From: Coraliomargarita sp.
GTDB lineage: Bacteria; Verrucomicrobiota; Verrucomicrobiia; Opitutales; UBA953
Direction: 5' to 3'
NCBI GenBank assembly: GCA_024638885.1
Contig: JAHEJL010000003.1
Location: 1 to 64,000 of the forward strand
Length of the DNA: 64,000 nucleotides
Shown here: positions 1-10,943 of the stretch, in pieces
Numbering within the stretch: the first letter of the stretch is position 1
Layout: every line of letters starts with the position of its first letter
The notes under the pieces: generated by a model
The model's database searches: none
The model's input: only the letters and a program-made list of their open reading frames with translations
What the model was told of the DNA's origin: nothing
Made by a program: the position numbers and the translations under genes

Positions 1-57
1 GTCCGTCTTTCGTGCCTCTTCGGTCAAAAAACCCGCCAATCCATTCGTCTGAACGCG

Positions 58-759
58 ATGCGCAAGCTCCTCGAATTCCTCAACCGCCCGGCACCCCGCG
101 GCAACTTCTTCTCCCGGGCGGCCAACGCCGTCCCGTTCCAGATCATCGTCTGCCTGCTCATCACGGGCGTCGTCGTCGCGGCCGCGATCAACGAATACGC
201 GACCAACAAGTATCTGAACGTCGGATACACGCCCGACCAGCCCGTCGCCTTCGACCACTCCTTCCACGCCGGTCCCGATTCCGTCCTCGGTCTCGATTGC
301 CGTTATTGCCATAACTTCGTCGACAAATCCGGCCACTCCAACGTCCCGACGACCAACACCTGCTGGAACTGCCATAGCCAGGTGAAGACCGACAGCCCCG
401 CGCTGGCGCTCGTCAAGAAGAGCATGGAGACCGGCGAAGCGATCCGCTGGGTCAAGGTGCACAAGGTGCCTGACTATGTCTACTTCAACCACGCCGTCCA
501 CGTGAACCGCGGCGTCAGCTGCGTCGAGTGCCACGGTCGCATCGACCAGCAGGTCGTCGTCGGCCAGCAGAAGGCCCTCAGCATGTCGTTCTGCCTCGAT
601 TGCCACCGCAATCCGGAGCAGGTCCTGCGCCCCGTGGACAAGGTCACCGACCTCGCCTACCAGGCCGCTTCGCCCGCCGCGCAGACCGCCGCCGGCACGA
701 AGTTCGTCCACGACTGGAAGGTCAATCCGCCCCAGAGCTGCTCGGGCTGCCACCGCTAA
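58..759 (+). CDS. actA: Alternative Complex III pentahaem cytochrome c ActA
   Basis: The 233-residue protein has one N-terminal membrane segment (about residues 26-44) followed by a periplasmic domain with five CxxCH haem motifs at residues 81-85, 102-106, 155-159, 179-183 and 228-232. Five haems and a single anchor match ActA, the pentahaem subunit of quinol:cytochrome c oxidoreductase (ACIII), which passes electrons from the ActB/ActC core towards a cytochrome acceptor. It is first in a ten-gene run on the same strand. The 57 bases in front of it show no convincing promoter or Shine-Dalgarno sequence, so the promoter is weak by eye or lies outside the window. Confidence 0.95.
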   Translation: MRKLLEFLNRPAPRGNFFSRAANAVPFQIIVCLLITGVVVAAAINEYATNKYLNVGYTPDQPVAFDHSFHAGPDSVLGLDCRYCHNFVDKSGHSNVPTTNTCWNCHSQVKTDSPALALVKKSMETGEAIRWVKVHKVPDYVYFNHAVHVNRGVSCVECHGRIDQQVVVGQQKALSMSFCLDCHRNPEQVLRPVDKVTDLAYQAASPAAQTAAGTKFVHDWKVNPPQSCSGCHR

Positions 760-777
760 TCCCCCACACCTTTTCCG

Positions 778-3700
778 ATGAGCAAGAAAGTCTTTGAACA
801 CCCCGCGGCCCAGGCCGGCGAGCCGACCGGTCCTGCGTACTGGCGCAGCCTCGACGAGCGCAACAAGTCGCCCGAGTTCCTCACCCGCGCCGAACGCGAG
901 TTCGTCGACGGCGCCTCCGCCATCACCTCCGTCGAGCGCCGCGAGTTCCTGATGCTCATGGGCGCGTCCTTCGGCCTCGCCGGTCTCGGCCTCGCCGGTT
1001 GCCGCGAGCCGCGCAACCACACGCTCCCTTACGCCAAGCAGCCCGAGAACACGATCCCCGGCGTCGCGACGTATTACGCTTCCTCCTTCCCCGGCGAATT
1101 CGCCAACCAGCCGATCCTCGTCGAGACGCACCAGCATCGCCCGACCAAGATCGAAGGCAACCCGAGCCACCGCGCCAACGGCGGCGCTTCCTCGAAGTTC
1201 GCCCAGGCCAGCGTGCTCGACATGTATGATCCGGACCGCGCGCAGGCCTCCGTCGCCGCCGACGGTTCCGTGCTCTCCGTCGCCGCCGCCCGCTCGTTCG
1301 TCCGCGGCCTCGCCGCCGCCGCCAAGGCCGACGCCGGCGCCGGCCTCGCCTTCCTCGCCCGTCCGTCCACTTCGCCCACGCGCGCCCGTCTCGTCGCCGG
1401 CCTCAAGGCCGCCTACCCGAAGGCCCGCTGGGTCGAGTACACCCCGGTCGCGCAGAACCGCGCCGACGCCGTCCTCGGCGCCCGCGCGCTCCCCGACTAC
1501 GCCAAGGCCCGCCGCGTGCTGAGCCTCGACCGCGACTTCCTCGGCGCGCATGACGCCACCGTCGAAGACACCCGCGCCTACGCCTCCGCCCGTCGCGCCG
1601 ACACGGCCGCGGAAGCCGAGAAGATGACGCGCCTCTACGTCGTCGAGTCCACCTTCTCGCTGACCGGCGCCGCCGCCGACCACCGTCTCCGCGCCTCGTC
1701 CTCGCACATCTCCGGCCTCGCGATCCTCTTCGCCGCCGAAGTCCTCGCGCAGACCGGCCACGCCTCGTCCCTCAAGGGCAAGGTCTCCGGCATCAACGTC
1801 GACGCCAAGTGGGTGACCGAATGCGTCGCCGACCTCGTCAAGGCGAAGGGCGAAGCCCTCATCGTCGCGGGCGACCACCTCTCCGCCGACGCGCATCGCG
1901 CCGTCTTCCTCGCGAACCAGGCCCTCGGCGCCGCCGTCAAGTACGTCGCCGCTCCGGCTCCGTCCGCGCTGACGATCGCCGCCCTCGCCGCCAAGCCGGC
2001 CGAGACCCTCGTCATCCTCGGCGGCAACCCCGCCTACGACGCCCCGGCCGACGTCAACTTCGGCGCCGCCATCAAGGCCGCCAAGACCGTCGTCCGCCTC
2101 GGTTACCATGGCGCCTCCTTCGACGAGACCTCCGCCGCCGTGAAGGCCGCGGGTGGTACGTTCCTCGCCGCTTCCCACTACCTCGAAAGCTGGTCCGATG
2201 GCCGCACGCACAACGGCGTCTACGTCCCGGTCCAGCCGATGATCGACCCGCTCTTCGCGACGGTCACCGAACTCGACGTCCTCGCGCCCTTCGCCGGTTC
2301 CGACAAGGAGCCGCATGCGCTCGTCCGCGAGACCTTCAACTCGCTCTCGAAGAACGCTTCCGACGAAGCCTTCGCCGCCTGGCTCGCCGAAGGCGTCCTC
2401 GCCGGCACGGCTTTCGCCGCCGCGCAGCCCGCCGTCGGCGCCGAGCAGATCAAGGCCTTCGCCGCCCCGGCCCTCTCGGCTGATTCCCTCGAAGTCCGCC
2501 TCGTCCCGAGCGTGCACGCCGGCGACGGCCTCTACGCCAACAACGGCTGGCTCGCCGAAGCTCCGGATCCCATGACCAAGACGGTCTGGGAGAACGTCAT
2601 CCTCGTCAGCCCCAAGCTCGCCGCGAAGCTCGCCATCGAGCCCGAGGCGATGGTCATCAACAAGATCGGCGCGCTCAACCGTAACATCAACCAGCTCGTC
2701 GACGGCCGCCTCATCTGCCGCATCGCGACGCTGACCCTCGGCGACAAGACCGTCACCGGCCCGCTCTTCATCATGCCGGGCATGGCGGATCACACGATCG
2801 GCCTGCAGCTCGGCTTCGGTCGCCGCGTCGGCGGCCGCGTCGCCACCCGCGTCCCCGAACGCCTCGCCGGCCGCGTCGTCGGCAACGGCTTCGACGTCTA
2901 TCCGTTCGTCTCCGCTTCCGAGCCCGCCGTCCGCACCGGCGTGAAGCTCACGCTCACCGGCGCCACCGTCGCCGTCGGCAACATGCAGGACCACTGGTCC
3001 ATGGAAGGCCGCGACATCGTCCGCGAAGGCAACGTCGAGGACCTCAAGAAGAACGAGAATTTCGCCAAGCTCGGCATCGATGGCCACGCTCCCGCCGTCT
3101 ACGGCAAGGACGGCAACATGTCGCCGGCCCAGAAGGCGATCACCACGCCGCGCGGCAACTCCGCCTACGAGCACCCGGCCCACTCCGTCGCCCCGAACGT
3201 CGCCGTCTGGAAGGGCCACGAGGACAAGTTCCCCGCGCTCCAGCAGTGGGGCATGTCGATCGACCTCAACACCTGCACGGGTTGCAACGCCTGCGTGACC
3301 GCCTGCCAGTCCGAGAACAACATCCCGGTCGTCGGCCGCGAGCAGGTGCTCAAGGGCCGCAACATGCACTGGATCCGCCTGGACCGCTACTTCTTCGACG
3401 GCCGCGCCGCCGCCGGCAACGCGCTCCCCGAGGACCCGCAGGTCACCTTCATGGGCGTCGCCTGCCAGCATTGCGAGACCGCCCCGTGCGAGACCGTCTG
3501 CCCCGCCAACGCCACCGTCCACGACGACCAGGGTCTCAACACCATGGCGTACAACCGTTGCATCGGCACCCGCTACTGCGCGAACAACTGCCCGTACAAG
3601 GTCCGCCGCTTCAACTTCCTCGACTTCAACAAGCGCGTCGACGGACACTACTACGAAGGTCCCCTCGGACCGGAGAAGACCGTCAAGGACCCGGCCGACC

Positions 3701-4185
3701 TGCCGCAGCTGCAGAAGAACCCCGACGTCTCCGTGCGCATGCGCGGCGTCATGGAAAAGTGCACCTACTGCGTCCAGCGCATCCAGGAAGCCAAGATCCA
3801 GGCCAAGGTCCGCGCCCGCAACTCGGCCGACATCAACGTCCGCGACGGCGTCATCCAGGTCGCCTGCCAGCAGGCCTGCCCGGCCGGCGCGATCGAGTTC
3901 GGCGACATCACCGACCCGAAGTCCCGCGTCGCCAAGGCCAAGGCCTCGACCCGTTCCTACGGCGCCCTGACCTACCTCAACACCCGTCCGCGCACGACCT
4001 ACCAGGCCAAGCTGCGCAACCTCAACCTCCGCATGCCCGGCGCCAACCTCGTCCCGCTTTCCCGCGTCGAGATGGCCGGCCGCGAGTCGCACGGCGCCCC
4101 GGCGCACGGCGAAGCGCACGGAGCCGCCGCCCACGGCGAAACCCACGCGAAGCCCGCCCACGGCGCCGAGCACCACGCCAAATAA
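778..4185 (+). CDS. actB: ACIII iron-sulfur/molybdopterin-like fusion subunit ActB
   Basis: The 1135-residue protein has the ActB fusion architecture: a Tat-like signal (Arg-Arg at residues 54-55 within ERREFLMLMG, with a possible lipobox Cys at 75), a long molybdopterin-oxidoreductase-like region, and a C-terminal ferredoxin-like region. Cysteine clusters begin at residues 833 (CTGCNAC), 896 (CQHC), 928 (CIGTRYC) and 995 (CTYC), enough for four Fe-S clusters. In characterised ACIII the molybdopterin-like domain carries no cofactor. The last 30 or so residues are a His/Ala-rich tail with repeated AHGE-like units, an unusual extension. It lies 18 nt after actA and 22 nt before actC. Confidence 0.95.
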   Translation: MSKKVFEHPAAQAGEPTGPAYWRSLDERNKSPEFLTRAEREFVDGASAITSVERREFLMLMGASFGLAGLGLAGCREPRNHTLPYAKQPENTIPGVATYYASSFPGEFANQPILVETHQHRPTKIEGNPSHRANGGASSKFAQASVLDMYDPDRAQASVAADGSVLSVAAARSFVRGLAAAAKADAGAGLAFLARPSTSPTRARLVAGLKAAYPKARWVEYTPVAQNRADAVLGARALPDYAKARRVLSLDRDFLGAHDATVEDTRAYASARRADTAAEAEKMTRLYVVESTFSLTGAAADHRLRASSSHISGLAILFAAEVLAQTGHASSLKGKVSGINVDAKWVTECVADLVKAKGEALIVAGDHLSADAHRAVFLANQALGAAVKYVAAPAPSALTIAALAAKPAETLVILGGNPAYDAPADVNFGAAIKAAKTVVRLGYHGASFDETSAAVKAAGGTFLAASHYLESWSDGRTHNGVYVPVQPMIDPLFATVTELDVLAPFAGSDKEPHALVRETFNSLSKNASDEAFAAWLAEGVLAGTAFAAAQPAVGAEQIKAFAAPALSADSLEVRLVPSVHAGDGLYANNGWLAEAPDPMTKTVWENVILVSPKLAAKLAIEPEAMVINKIGALNRNINQLVDGRLICRIATLTLGDKTVTGPLFIMPGMADHTIGLQLGFGRRVGGRVATRVPERLAGRVVGNGFDVYPFVSASEPAVRTGVKLTLTGATVAVGNMQDHWSMEGRDIVREGNVEDLKKNENFAKLGIDGHAPAVYGKDGNMSPAQKAITTPRGNSAYEHPAHSVAPNVAVWKGHEDKFPALQQWGMSIDLNTCTGCNACVTACQSENNIPVVGREQVLKGRNMHWIRLDRYFFDGRAAAGNALPEDPQVTFMGVACQHCETAPCETVCPANATVHDDQGLNTMAYNRCIGTRYCANNCPYKVRRFNFLDFNKRVDGHYYEGPLGPEKTVKDPADLPQLQKNPDVSVRMRGVMEKCTYCVQRIQEAKIQAKVRARNSADINVRDGVIQVACQQACPAGAIEFGDITDPKSRVAKAKASTRSYGALTYLNTRPRTTYQAKLRNLNLRMPGANLVPLSRVEMAGRESHGAPAHGEAHGAAAHGETHAKPAHGAEHHAK

Positions 4186-4207
4186 TCCTTAAACGACCAC
4201 CCGTCCC

Positions 4208-5617
4208 ATGGCTCACGCCCACGACAGCTCTTCCGAGCGCCCCGCGATCCTCGACAAGGTTCGCCCAGCCGAGCTCCCGCGCTCCCCGCTGATCCTCAAC
4301 AACCGCGGCTTCCACTGGATCACCGAGAAGGTCTGCGGCATCGTCGAAGAAGAGACCCCGCTCTGGTGGAAGGTCATGTTCGGCGTCGCGCTCTTCGTCG
4401 CGTCGTTCACCTTCATCGGCCTCGGCTACCTCGTCTCGACCGGTACCGGCACCTGGGGCCTCCGCTCGCCCGTGGGTTGGGGCTGGGCCATCGTCAACTT
4501 CGTGTTCTGGGTCGGCATCGGCCACGCCGGCACGCTGATCTCGGCGATCCTCTGCCTCCTCCGCCAGAAGTGGCGCACGTCCATCAACCGCGCCGCCGAG
4601 GCCATGACCATCTTCGCGGTCTGCTGCGCCGGCCTCTTCCCGCTCTTCCACGTGGGCCGCGTGTGGTTCGGCTGGTGGCTCTTCCCGCTGCCCAACCAGA
4701 ACGGCATCTGGCCGCAGTTCCGCTCGCCGCTCGAGTGGGACGTCTTCGCGGTCTCGACCTACTTCACCGTCTCCACGCTCTTCTGGTACATGGGCATGAT
4801 CCCCGACCTCGGCGCGATCCGCGACCGCGCGAAGACCTGGTGGCGCAAGGCCTTCTACGGCCTGCTGGCCATGGGCTGGCGCGGCGGCAACCGCCAGTGG
4901 TCCAACTTCGAGATGGCCTACCTGCTGCTCGCGGGCCTCTCGACGCCCCTCGTGCTCTCCGTGCACACCATCGTCTCGTTCGACTTCGCCGTCTCGAACG
5001 TCCCCGGCTGGCACACGACCATCTTCCCCCCGTACTTCGTCGCCGGCGCCATCTTCTCCGGCTTCGCGATGGTGCTCACCCTGATGCTCCCGCTGCGCGC
5101 GATCTACCGCCTGCACGACGTCATCAACCAGTACCACATCGACAACATGTGCAAGATCATCTTGGCCACCGGCACGATGGTCGGCTACGCGTACGCCACC
5201 GAGTTCTTCATCGCGGCCTACTCCGGCAACTCCTTCGAGAAGTTCGCCTTCGTGAACCGCGCCTTCGGCCAGTACGCCTGGGCCTACTGGATCATGGTGT
5301 CCTGCAACGTGATCACCCCGCAGCTCTTCTGGTTCAAGAAGGTCCGCGAGAACCACTCCCTCGTCTGGATCATCTGCCTCTTCGTCAACGTCGGCATGTG
5401 GTTCGAGCGCTTCGTGATCACCATCACCTCGCTCGCCAACGACTACCTGCCGTCCAGCTGGGGCTACTACAGCCCGACGATCGTGGATATCTTCACCTTC
5501 TTCGGCACCTTCGGCTTCTTCTCCGTCCTCTTCCTCCTGTTCGTGCGCTTCCTGCCTCTGCTGCCCATGGCCGAGGTGAAGATGGTCGCGCCGCAGGCCG
5601 ACCCCCACGCCCACTGA
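4208..5617 (+). CDS. actC: ACIII NrfD-like membrane subunit ActC
   Basis: A 469-residue polytopic membrane protein of the NrfD/PsrC family with about ten hydrophobic helices. Its place directly after actB and its similarity in layout to ActF identify it as ActC, the quinol-binding membrane subunit of ACIII. The N-terminal part is cytoplasmic and polar, with helices starting near residue 55. It ends in a short His-containing tail. The start codon follows a pyrimidine-rich leader without a Shine-Dalgarno motif, as in the other genes of this operon. Confidence 0.93.
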   Translation: MAHAHDSSSERPAILDKVRPAELPRSPLILNNRGFHWITEKVCGIVEEETPLWWKVMFGVALFVASFTFIGLGYLVSTGTGTWGLRSPVGWGWAIVNFVFWVGIGHAGTLISAILCLLRQKWRTSINRAAEAMTIFAVCCAGLFPLFHVGRVWFGWWLFPLPNQNGIWPQFRSPLEWDVFAVSTYFTVSTLFWYMGMIPDLGAIRDRAKTWWRKAFYGLLAMGWRGGNRQWSNFEMAYLLLAGLSTPLVLSVHTIVSFDFAVSNVPGWHTTIFPPYFVAGAIFSGFAMVLTLMLPLRAIYRLHDVINQYHIDNMCKIILATGTMVGYAYATEFFIAAYSGNSFEKFAFVNRAFGQYAWAYWIMVSCNVITPQLFWFKKVRENHSLVWIICLFVNVGMWFERFVITITSLANDYLPSSWGYYSPTIVDIFTFFGTFGFFSVLFLLFVRFLPLLPMAEVKMVAPQADPHAH

Positions 5618-5636
5618 TCCCAGCCGTAATCCGACC

Positions 5637-6179
5637 ATGAACGAACGCAACGAACGCATCCACGGCGTGGCCTGCACCTTCCGCAAGGTCTCCGACGTGT
5701 TTCACGCCGCCGAGAAGGTGCGCGATGCCGGCTGGAAGAACTGGGACGTGCACACGCCTTTCCCGATCCACGGCATGGACCAGGCCATGGGCCTGCCTCG
5801 CTCCCCCGTCCCGCGCCTGACCCTGCTGGGCGGCGTCACCGGCTTCATCACCGGCTGCCTGCTCACCTGGTACACCAACTCGTACGACTACCCGCTGATC
5901 GTCGGCGGCAAGCCCTACTGGAGCGTGATCTTCCCGTTCCCGGTGCTCTACGAGTGCACGATCCTGTTCGCCGCCTTCGGCACGTTCTTCGGCCAGTTCA
6001 TCTTCAACCGCCTGCCGCGTCACAACCACCCGCTGTTCGACCAGCCGAACTTCGCCCGCGTCTCGGACGACACGTTCATGATCGTCCTCGAGGCCCGCGA
6101 CCCGCAGTTCCACCTCGATGAGTCGCGCAACTTCCTCCAGTCGCTCGGCGGCCAGGAGATCACCGTCATCCGCGACTAA
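5637..6179 (+). CDS. actD: ACIII subunit ActD (DUF3341)
   Basis: A 180-residue protein of the DUF3341/ActD type. The N-terminal domain (HGVACTFRKVSDVFHAAEKV) resembles a small ferredoxin-like fold. Two membrane helices follow, near residues 61-78 and 95-118, then a soluble C-terminal domain. ActD packs beside ActC/ActF in solved ACIII structures, without redox cofactors. It sits 19 nt after actC and 9 nt before actE. Confidence 0.92.
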   Translation: MNERNERIHGVACTFRKVSDVFHAAEKVRDAGWKNWDVHTPFPIHGMDQAMGLPRSPVPRLTLLGGVTGFITGCLLTWYTNSYDYPLIVGGKPYWSVIFPFPVLYECTILFAAFGTFFGQFIFNRLPRHNHPLFDQPNFARVSDDTFMIVLEARDPQFHLDESRNFLQSLGGQEITVIRD

Positions 6180-6188
6180 TCCGCACCC

Positions 6189-6902
6189 ATGAGCCGCTAT
6201 CTCGCATTCCTCGCCGTCGCTGTCGTCGCCACGATCAGCTTCCTCGGCTTCCAGGGCAAGACGTCCAAGGACACGCCCGTCTATGTCTTCGACGACATGG
6301 ACTATCAGAACAAGTACAAGGCCCAGGGGGAGAACGCCTTCTTCGCCGACGGCCGTGACGCGCGTCCGCCCGTCGCCGGCACCGTCGCCCGCGGCAACGG
6401 CCTCGAGCCCGCCAAGGTCTTCTCGGCCGACTTCAAGCGCGCCGAATCCCTCAACCCCTCGTTCGTGAGCGGCAAGGACGCCAAGGGCTCCTTCCTCGCC
6501 GGCTTCCCGGAGAAGTCCCTCGGCTTCACCAACGGCAAGCTCAACGACTACAAGGTCAGCCAGTACACCTTGGACGTCGGTCGCGGCAAGTATCAGGTCT
6601 ACTGCGCCGTCTGCCACGGCCAGGCCGCCGACGGCAACGGCATCATGAAGGTGCGCTCCGCCATCGAAGGCGACGCCGCCATCGTCACGATCGCCAGCCT
6701 CCAGACGCCCCTCATCCGCGCCTACCCGAACGGCCAGATCTTCGACGTCATCACCAACGGCAAGAACACCATGATGGGTTACGGCGACAAGCTCTCCCCC
6801 GAGGAGCGCTGGGCCGTCGTCGCCTACGTGCGCGCCCTGCAGCTCTCGCAGAACTGCCCGCCCGAACTCGTCCCCGCCGCCGTGAAGGCCCAAATCAAGT
6901 AA
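6189..6902 (+). CDS. actE: ACIII monohaem cytochrome c ActE
   Basis: A 237-residue monohaem cytochrome c. It has an N-terminal hydrophobic segment (residues 3-21), a linker region and one CxxCH motif at residues 139-143. The Met pair in NTMMGYG near residue 195 is a likely source of the axial ligand. Size, single haem and position between actD and actF identify ActE, a haem subunit of ACIII. No lipobox Cys is visible, so it is probably held by an uncleaved signal anchor. Confidence 0.92.
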   Translation: MSRYLAFLAVAVVATISFLGFQGKTSKDTPVYVFDDMDYQNKYKAQGENAFFADGRDARPPVAGTVARGNGLEPAKVFSADFKRAESLNPSFVSGKDAKGSFLAGFPEKSLGFTNGKLNDYKVSQYTLDVGRGKYQVYCAVCHGQAADGNGIMKVRSAIEGDAAIVTIASLQTPLIRAYPNGQIFDVITNGKNTMMGYGDKLSPEERWAVVAYVRALQLSQNCPPELVPAAVKAQIK

Positions 6903-6909
6903 TTCGCAC

Positions 6910-8173
<1,264 letters not shown>

Positions 8174-8181
<8 letters not shown>

Positions 8182-8932
8182 ACAACCTTCCTCCGGGGGC
8201 CGTCCGCTGCTTCCCGGCCAGATCGCTTCCTGGCTGCGCATCGTCTGCTTCGCCGCCGCCGCGCTCATCGTGACGGGCTACGTCTATCTCTCCGTCCGCA
8301 AGGCGCCTGACGCCGAGGCCGACCGCCGCCAGGCTCAGAAGGCCCTGCGCGCCGAGAACGCCAAGAAGGGCCTCGCCCTCATCACCGAGCCCGGCCGCAA
8401 CGCCGACGGTTCCTACCGTATCCCGGTCAAGGACGCCGCCGCGCTCATCGTCGCCGACCCCAAGGTCGTCGCCAAGATCCAGGCCGCCGGCGCGCCGGCT
8501 CCGGCCGCCGCCCCTGCCGCCGCTCCGGCCGCCGCCGCTTTCGTGAAGGCTTCCGACGAGCAGATGAAGCGTGGCGCCGCGGTCTACGCGCGCACCTGCA
8601 TCGCCTGCCACCAGCCGACGGGCATGGGCCTTCCGCCCGTCTTCCCGCCGCTCGCCAAGGCTCCCATCGTCGTCGGCAACCCTGAGCTGCCGATCAAGTT
8701 CATCCTGCAGGGCCTCATGGGTCCGGTCACCGTCGGTGGCACCACCTACAACAGCATGATGCCGCCGGTCCCCGGCGTGAGCGATCAGGACATCGCCGAC
8801 GTGCTCACCTACGTCCGCCAGAGCTTCGGCAACCAGGGCAACCCGGTCACGCCCGAGCAGGTGAAGGCCGTCCGCGCCGCCACCGCCGGTCGCACGGCTC
8901 CTTGGACCACCGCCGAACTCGGCCTCAAATAA
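8174..8932 (+). CDS. membrane-anchored monohaem cytochrome c (first of a paralogous pair)
   Basis: A 252-residue protein with one membrane helix (about residues 19-40), a charged segment, an Ala/Pro-rich linker near residues 104-123 and a C-terminal cytochrome c domain with CIACH at 142-146. The Met pair in NSMMPPV (195-196) is a plausible axial ligand. The haem domain is clearly related to that of the gene at 10944-11633: both share a CxACHQ...TG motif, a FPPLAK segment and a TYVRQ...GN helix. It overlaps actF by 8 nt. It could be a CcoP-like shuttle between ACIII and an oxidase; that role is inferred from context. Confidence 0.85.
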
Positions 8933-8953
8933 TCCCAACCCTTCCTTTCACCG

Positions 8954-10399
8954 ATGACCCAGGATAATCGTTCCGGCCGCCCGCAGGGCCGTCCCCCCGA
9001 AGGCGATGCGCGCCTCTCGCGCGTCGAGGCCCAGCTCCGCGGCCCGTTCCTCCTCTTCTTCGTCTCCGCGGTGGTCTGGCTCCTCGTGGCCTCCGTCCTC
9101 GGCGTGATCACGGCCCTCCAGCAGGGTTCGCTCGCCGCCGGTCCCTTCCGCGATTGCGAAGTCTTCAGCTACGGCCGTCTCGTCGCCGTCCAGCGCAACC
9201 TGTTCGTCTACGGCTGGGGCTTCAACGCGTTCTTCGCTCTGAACCTCTGGCTGCTGTCGCAGCTCTCGCGCTTCGAGCTCCGTAACGGCTGGCTCGCCAC
9301 CCTCGGCGGCGCCGCCTGGAACCTCGCCCTGACCTACGGCGTCGCCCAGATCTTCGCCGGCCACCAGAACGGCTTCGGCCTCCTGGAGTTCCCGCGTGAG
9401 GTCGGCCCGGTCCTCGCCGTCGCCTTCCTGCTCGCCGGTTTCTGGCCGATCGTCGCCTTCGCGCGTCGCCCGACGGGACACACGTTCGCCTCGCAGTGGT
9501 TCGTGGTCGGCGCCTCGTTCGCCTTCCCGCTGACCTACCTCCTCGCCCAGCTGCTCGTCCTCTGGCAGCCGGCTTCCGGCGTGGTGCAGGCCATCGCGCA
9601 CAGCTGGTTCGTCTCGAACCTCCTGTTGCTCTGGATCGGCGCCTCCGCCCTCGCCGCGGTCTACTACTTCCTGCCGAAGGTCCTCGGTCGCACCATCAGC
9701 GGCTACTACCTCGCCCCGGTCGCCTTCTGGTCGTTCTTCTTCTTCGCCGGTTGGACCGGTCCGGCCGCGCTCCTCGGTTCCCCGGTGCCCCTGTGGATCC
9801 AGTCCGTCGGCGTCGTCGCCGGCGCGATGCTGATCGTCCCTGTGATCATCACCGCCATCAACTTCCACGGCACGCTGTCCGCCGAGTCCGGCTGGTCCCG
9901 CGCCTGGAACGACACCACGCTCCGTTTCGTGAGCTTCGGCGCCGTCGCGTTCACGCTCTTCGGCCTCCTGAACGCCGTCTTCGGCTTCCGCGGCTACAAC
10001 GCCACGGTCCGCTTCACGTCGTTCGCCGCCGGTCAGGAACAGCTCCTGGCCTACGCCTTCGCCACGATGGTGCTCTTCGGCGCCGCCTACTTCGTGCTGC
10101 CTCGCCTCACCGGTGCGCTCTGGCCTTCCGCCAAGCTCGTCCACGTGCACTTCTGGGCCACGGCGCTCGGCGTCATCGGCTCGGTGGTCGCGCTCCTCGT
10201 CGGCGGTTGGCAGGCCGGCAAGCAGCTGGCCGACGCCTCCGTCTCGCTCCCGCAGGTCGCCAAGGCCGGAGCCGCCTGGCAGTACGTGCTCACCGTCTCC
10301 GCGGTGCTCCTGCTCGTCGGCGCCGTCGCCTTCGCGCTCAACGCTTTCGGCATGATCCTCAAATCTTCCGCTCCGGCCTCCGAAGGCCGCCACGACTAA
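8954..10399 (+). CDS. ccoN: CcoN-like (cbb3 oxidase subunit I family) protein lacking most catalytic metal ligands
   Basis: A 481-residue protein with about 12 hydrophobic helices. Anchor motifs of cbb3 subunit I are easy to place: GRLVAVQRNLFVYG (74-87), YYFLPK (237-242), GWTGPAALL (266-274) and LVHVHFWATALG (395-406). Where CcoN has low-spin haem b His, this protein has Gln80. The CuB His-His pair is Ala271-Ala272, the cross-linked Tyr is Ala265, and the HxH pair for haems b/b3 is Gln361-x-Gln363. Only the first CuB His (His216) is kept. The ORF is intact and in normal codon context, so this is not a pseudogene. Oxygen reduction by this subunit looks impossible; a structural or electron-transfer role is inferred. 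The alignment was made by eye against remembered CcoN/FixN motifs. Confidence 0.85.
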   Translation: MTQDNRSGRPQGRPPEGDARLSRVEAQLRGPFLLFFVSAVVWLLVASVLGVITALQQGSLAAGPFRDCEVFSYGRLVAVQRNLFVYGWGFNAFFALNLWLLSQLSRFELRNGWLATLGGAAWNLALTYGVAQIFAGHQNGFGLLEFPREVGPVLAVAFLLAGFWPIVAFARRPTGHTFASQWFVVGASFAFPLTYLLAQLLVLWQPASGVVQAIAHSWFVSNLLLLWIGASALAAVYYFLPKVLGRTISGYYLAPVAFWSFFFFAGWTGPAALLGSPVPLWIQSVGVVAGAMLIVPVIITAINFHGTLSAESGWSRAWNDTTLRFVSFGAVAFTLFGLLNAVFGFRGYNATVRFTSFAAGQEQLLAYAFATMVLFGAAYFVLPRLTGALWPSAKLVHVHFWATALGVIGSVVALLVGGWQAGKQLADASVSLPQVAKAGAAWQYVLTVSAVLLLVGAVAFALNAFGMILKSSAPASEGRHD

Positions 10400-10411
10400 T
10401 CCGGTCCTCCC

Positions 10412-10939
10412 ATGAAGAATCTCAACACTCTCCTGGCCGGCGTCTTCCTGGCCGTCGCCTTGCCCTTCGCCGCGCTGGTCATCAGCAGCCAGGCGCAGCT
10501 CGGTGCCCTCGGTCGCGCGCCCGCCGAAGACGGCGGTCCGCTCTTCCCGTCCCGCGAACCCGGCCTGGCCATCCAAGGCCGTGCGGTCTACGTCTCCCTC
10601 GGTTGCGTCAATTGCCACACCCAGCAGGTCCGTCCGGCCGGGCAGGGTAGCGATATCGCCCGCGGTTACGGCGTCCGTCCTTCCGTCGCCCGTGATTACG
10701 TGCTGCAGAAGCAGGTCCTCCTCGGCGATCGCCGCGTCGGTCCGGATCTCGCCAACTACGGCGCCCGCGCCAAGGACGTCGACGCCGTGCATGCCGCCAT
10801 CAAGCACAACGGCGGCTTCTCGTTCCTCTACGCCGGCGACAAGCAGACGGTCGCCTCCGAGCGCGCCGTCGCCCTGGCCGCCTACCTCCAATCCCTCCGT
10901 CAGGATTACTCCTCGCCGGAAGCCAAACTGAAGCAGTGA
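10412..10939 (+). CDS. ccoO: CcoO-like monohaem cytochrome c subunit
   Basis: A 175-residue protein with an N-terminal membrane anchor (residues 6-26) and one haem motif, CVNCH, at 65-69. It is followed by QQVRP and later RRVGPDLANYGAR, which match the conserved CHxQxxRP and GPDLAxxGxR elements of CcoO/FixO. It is somewhat shorter than typical CcoO. Unlike its CcoN-like neighbour, the haem site looks intact. It starts 12 nt after the ccoN-like stop and ends 4 nt before the last cytochrome gene, so it is co-transcribed with both. Confidence 0.88.
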   Translation: MKNLNTLLAGVFLAVALPFAALVISSQAQLGALGRAPAEDGGPLFPSREPGLAIQGRAVYVSLGCVNCHTQQVRPAGQGSDIARGYGVRPSVARDYVLQKQVLLGDRRVGPDLANYGARAKDVDAVHAAIKHNGGFSFLYAGDKQTVASERAVALAAYLQSLRQDYSSPEAKLKQ

Positions 10940-10943
10940 ACCC

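Noticed and set aside
1..57. Promoter for the act operon
   Set aside because: No convincing -35/-10 pair or Shine-Dalgarno sequence could be placed in the 57 bases available.
4022..5686. A 554-codon minus-strand frame opposite actC
   Set aside because: Low-complexity Glu/Asp/Arg/Val-rich translation without any motif; it mirrors the codon bias of actC.
8954..10399. Calling the ccoN-like gene a pseudogene
   Set aside because: The reading frame is intact, the helices and anchor motifs are conserved, the flanking genes are intact, and the substitutions are confined to ligand positions, which suggests a selected change.
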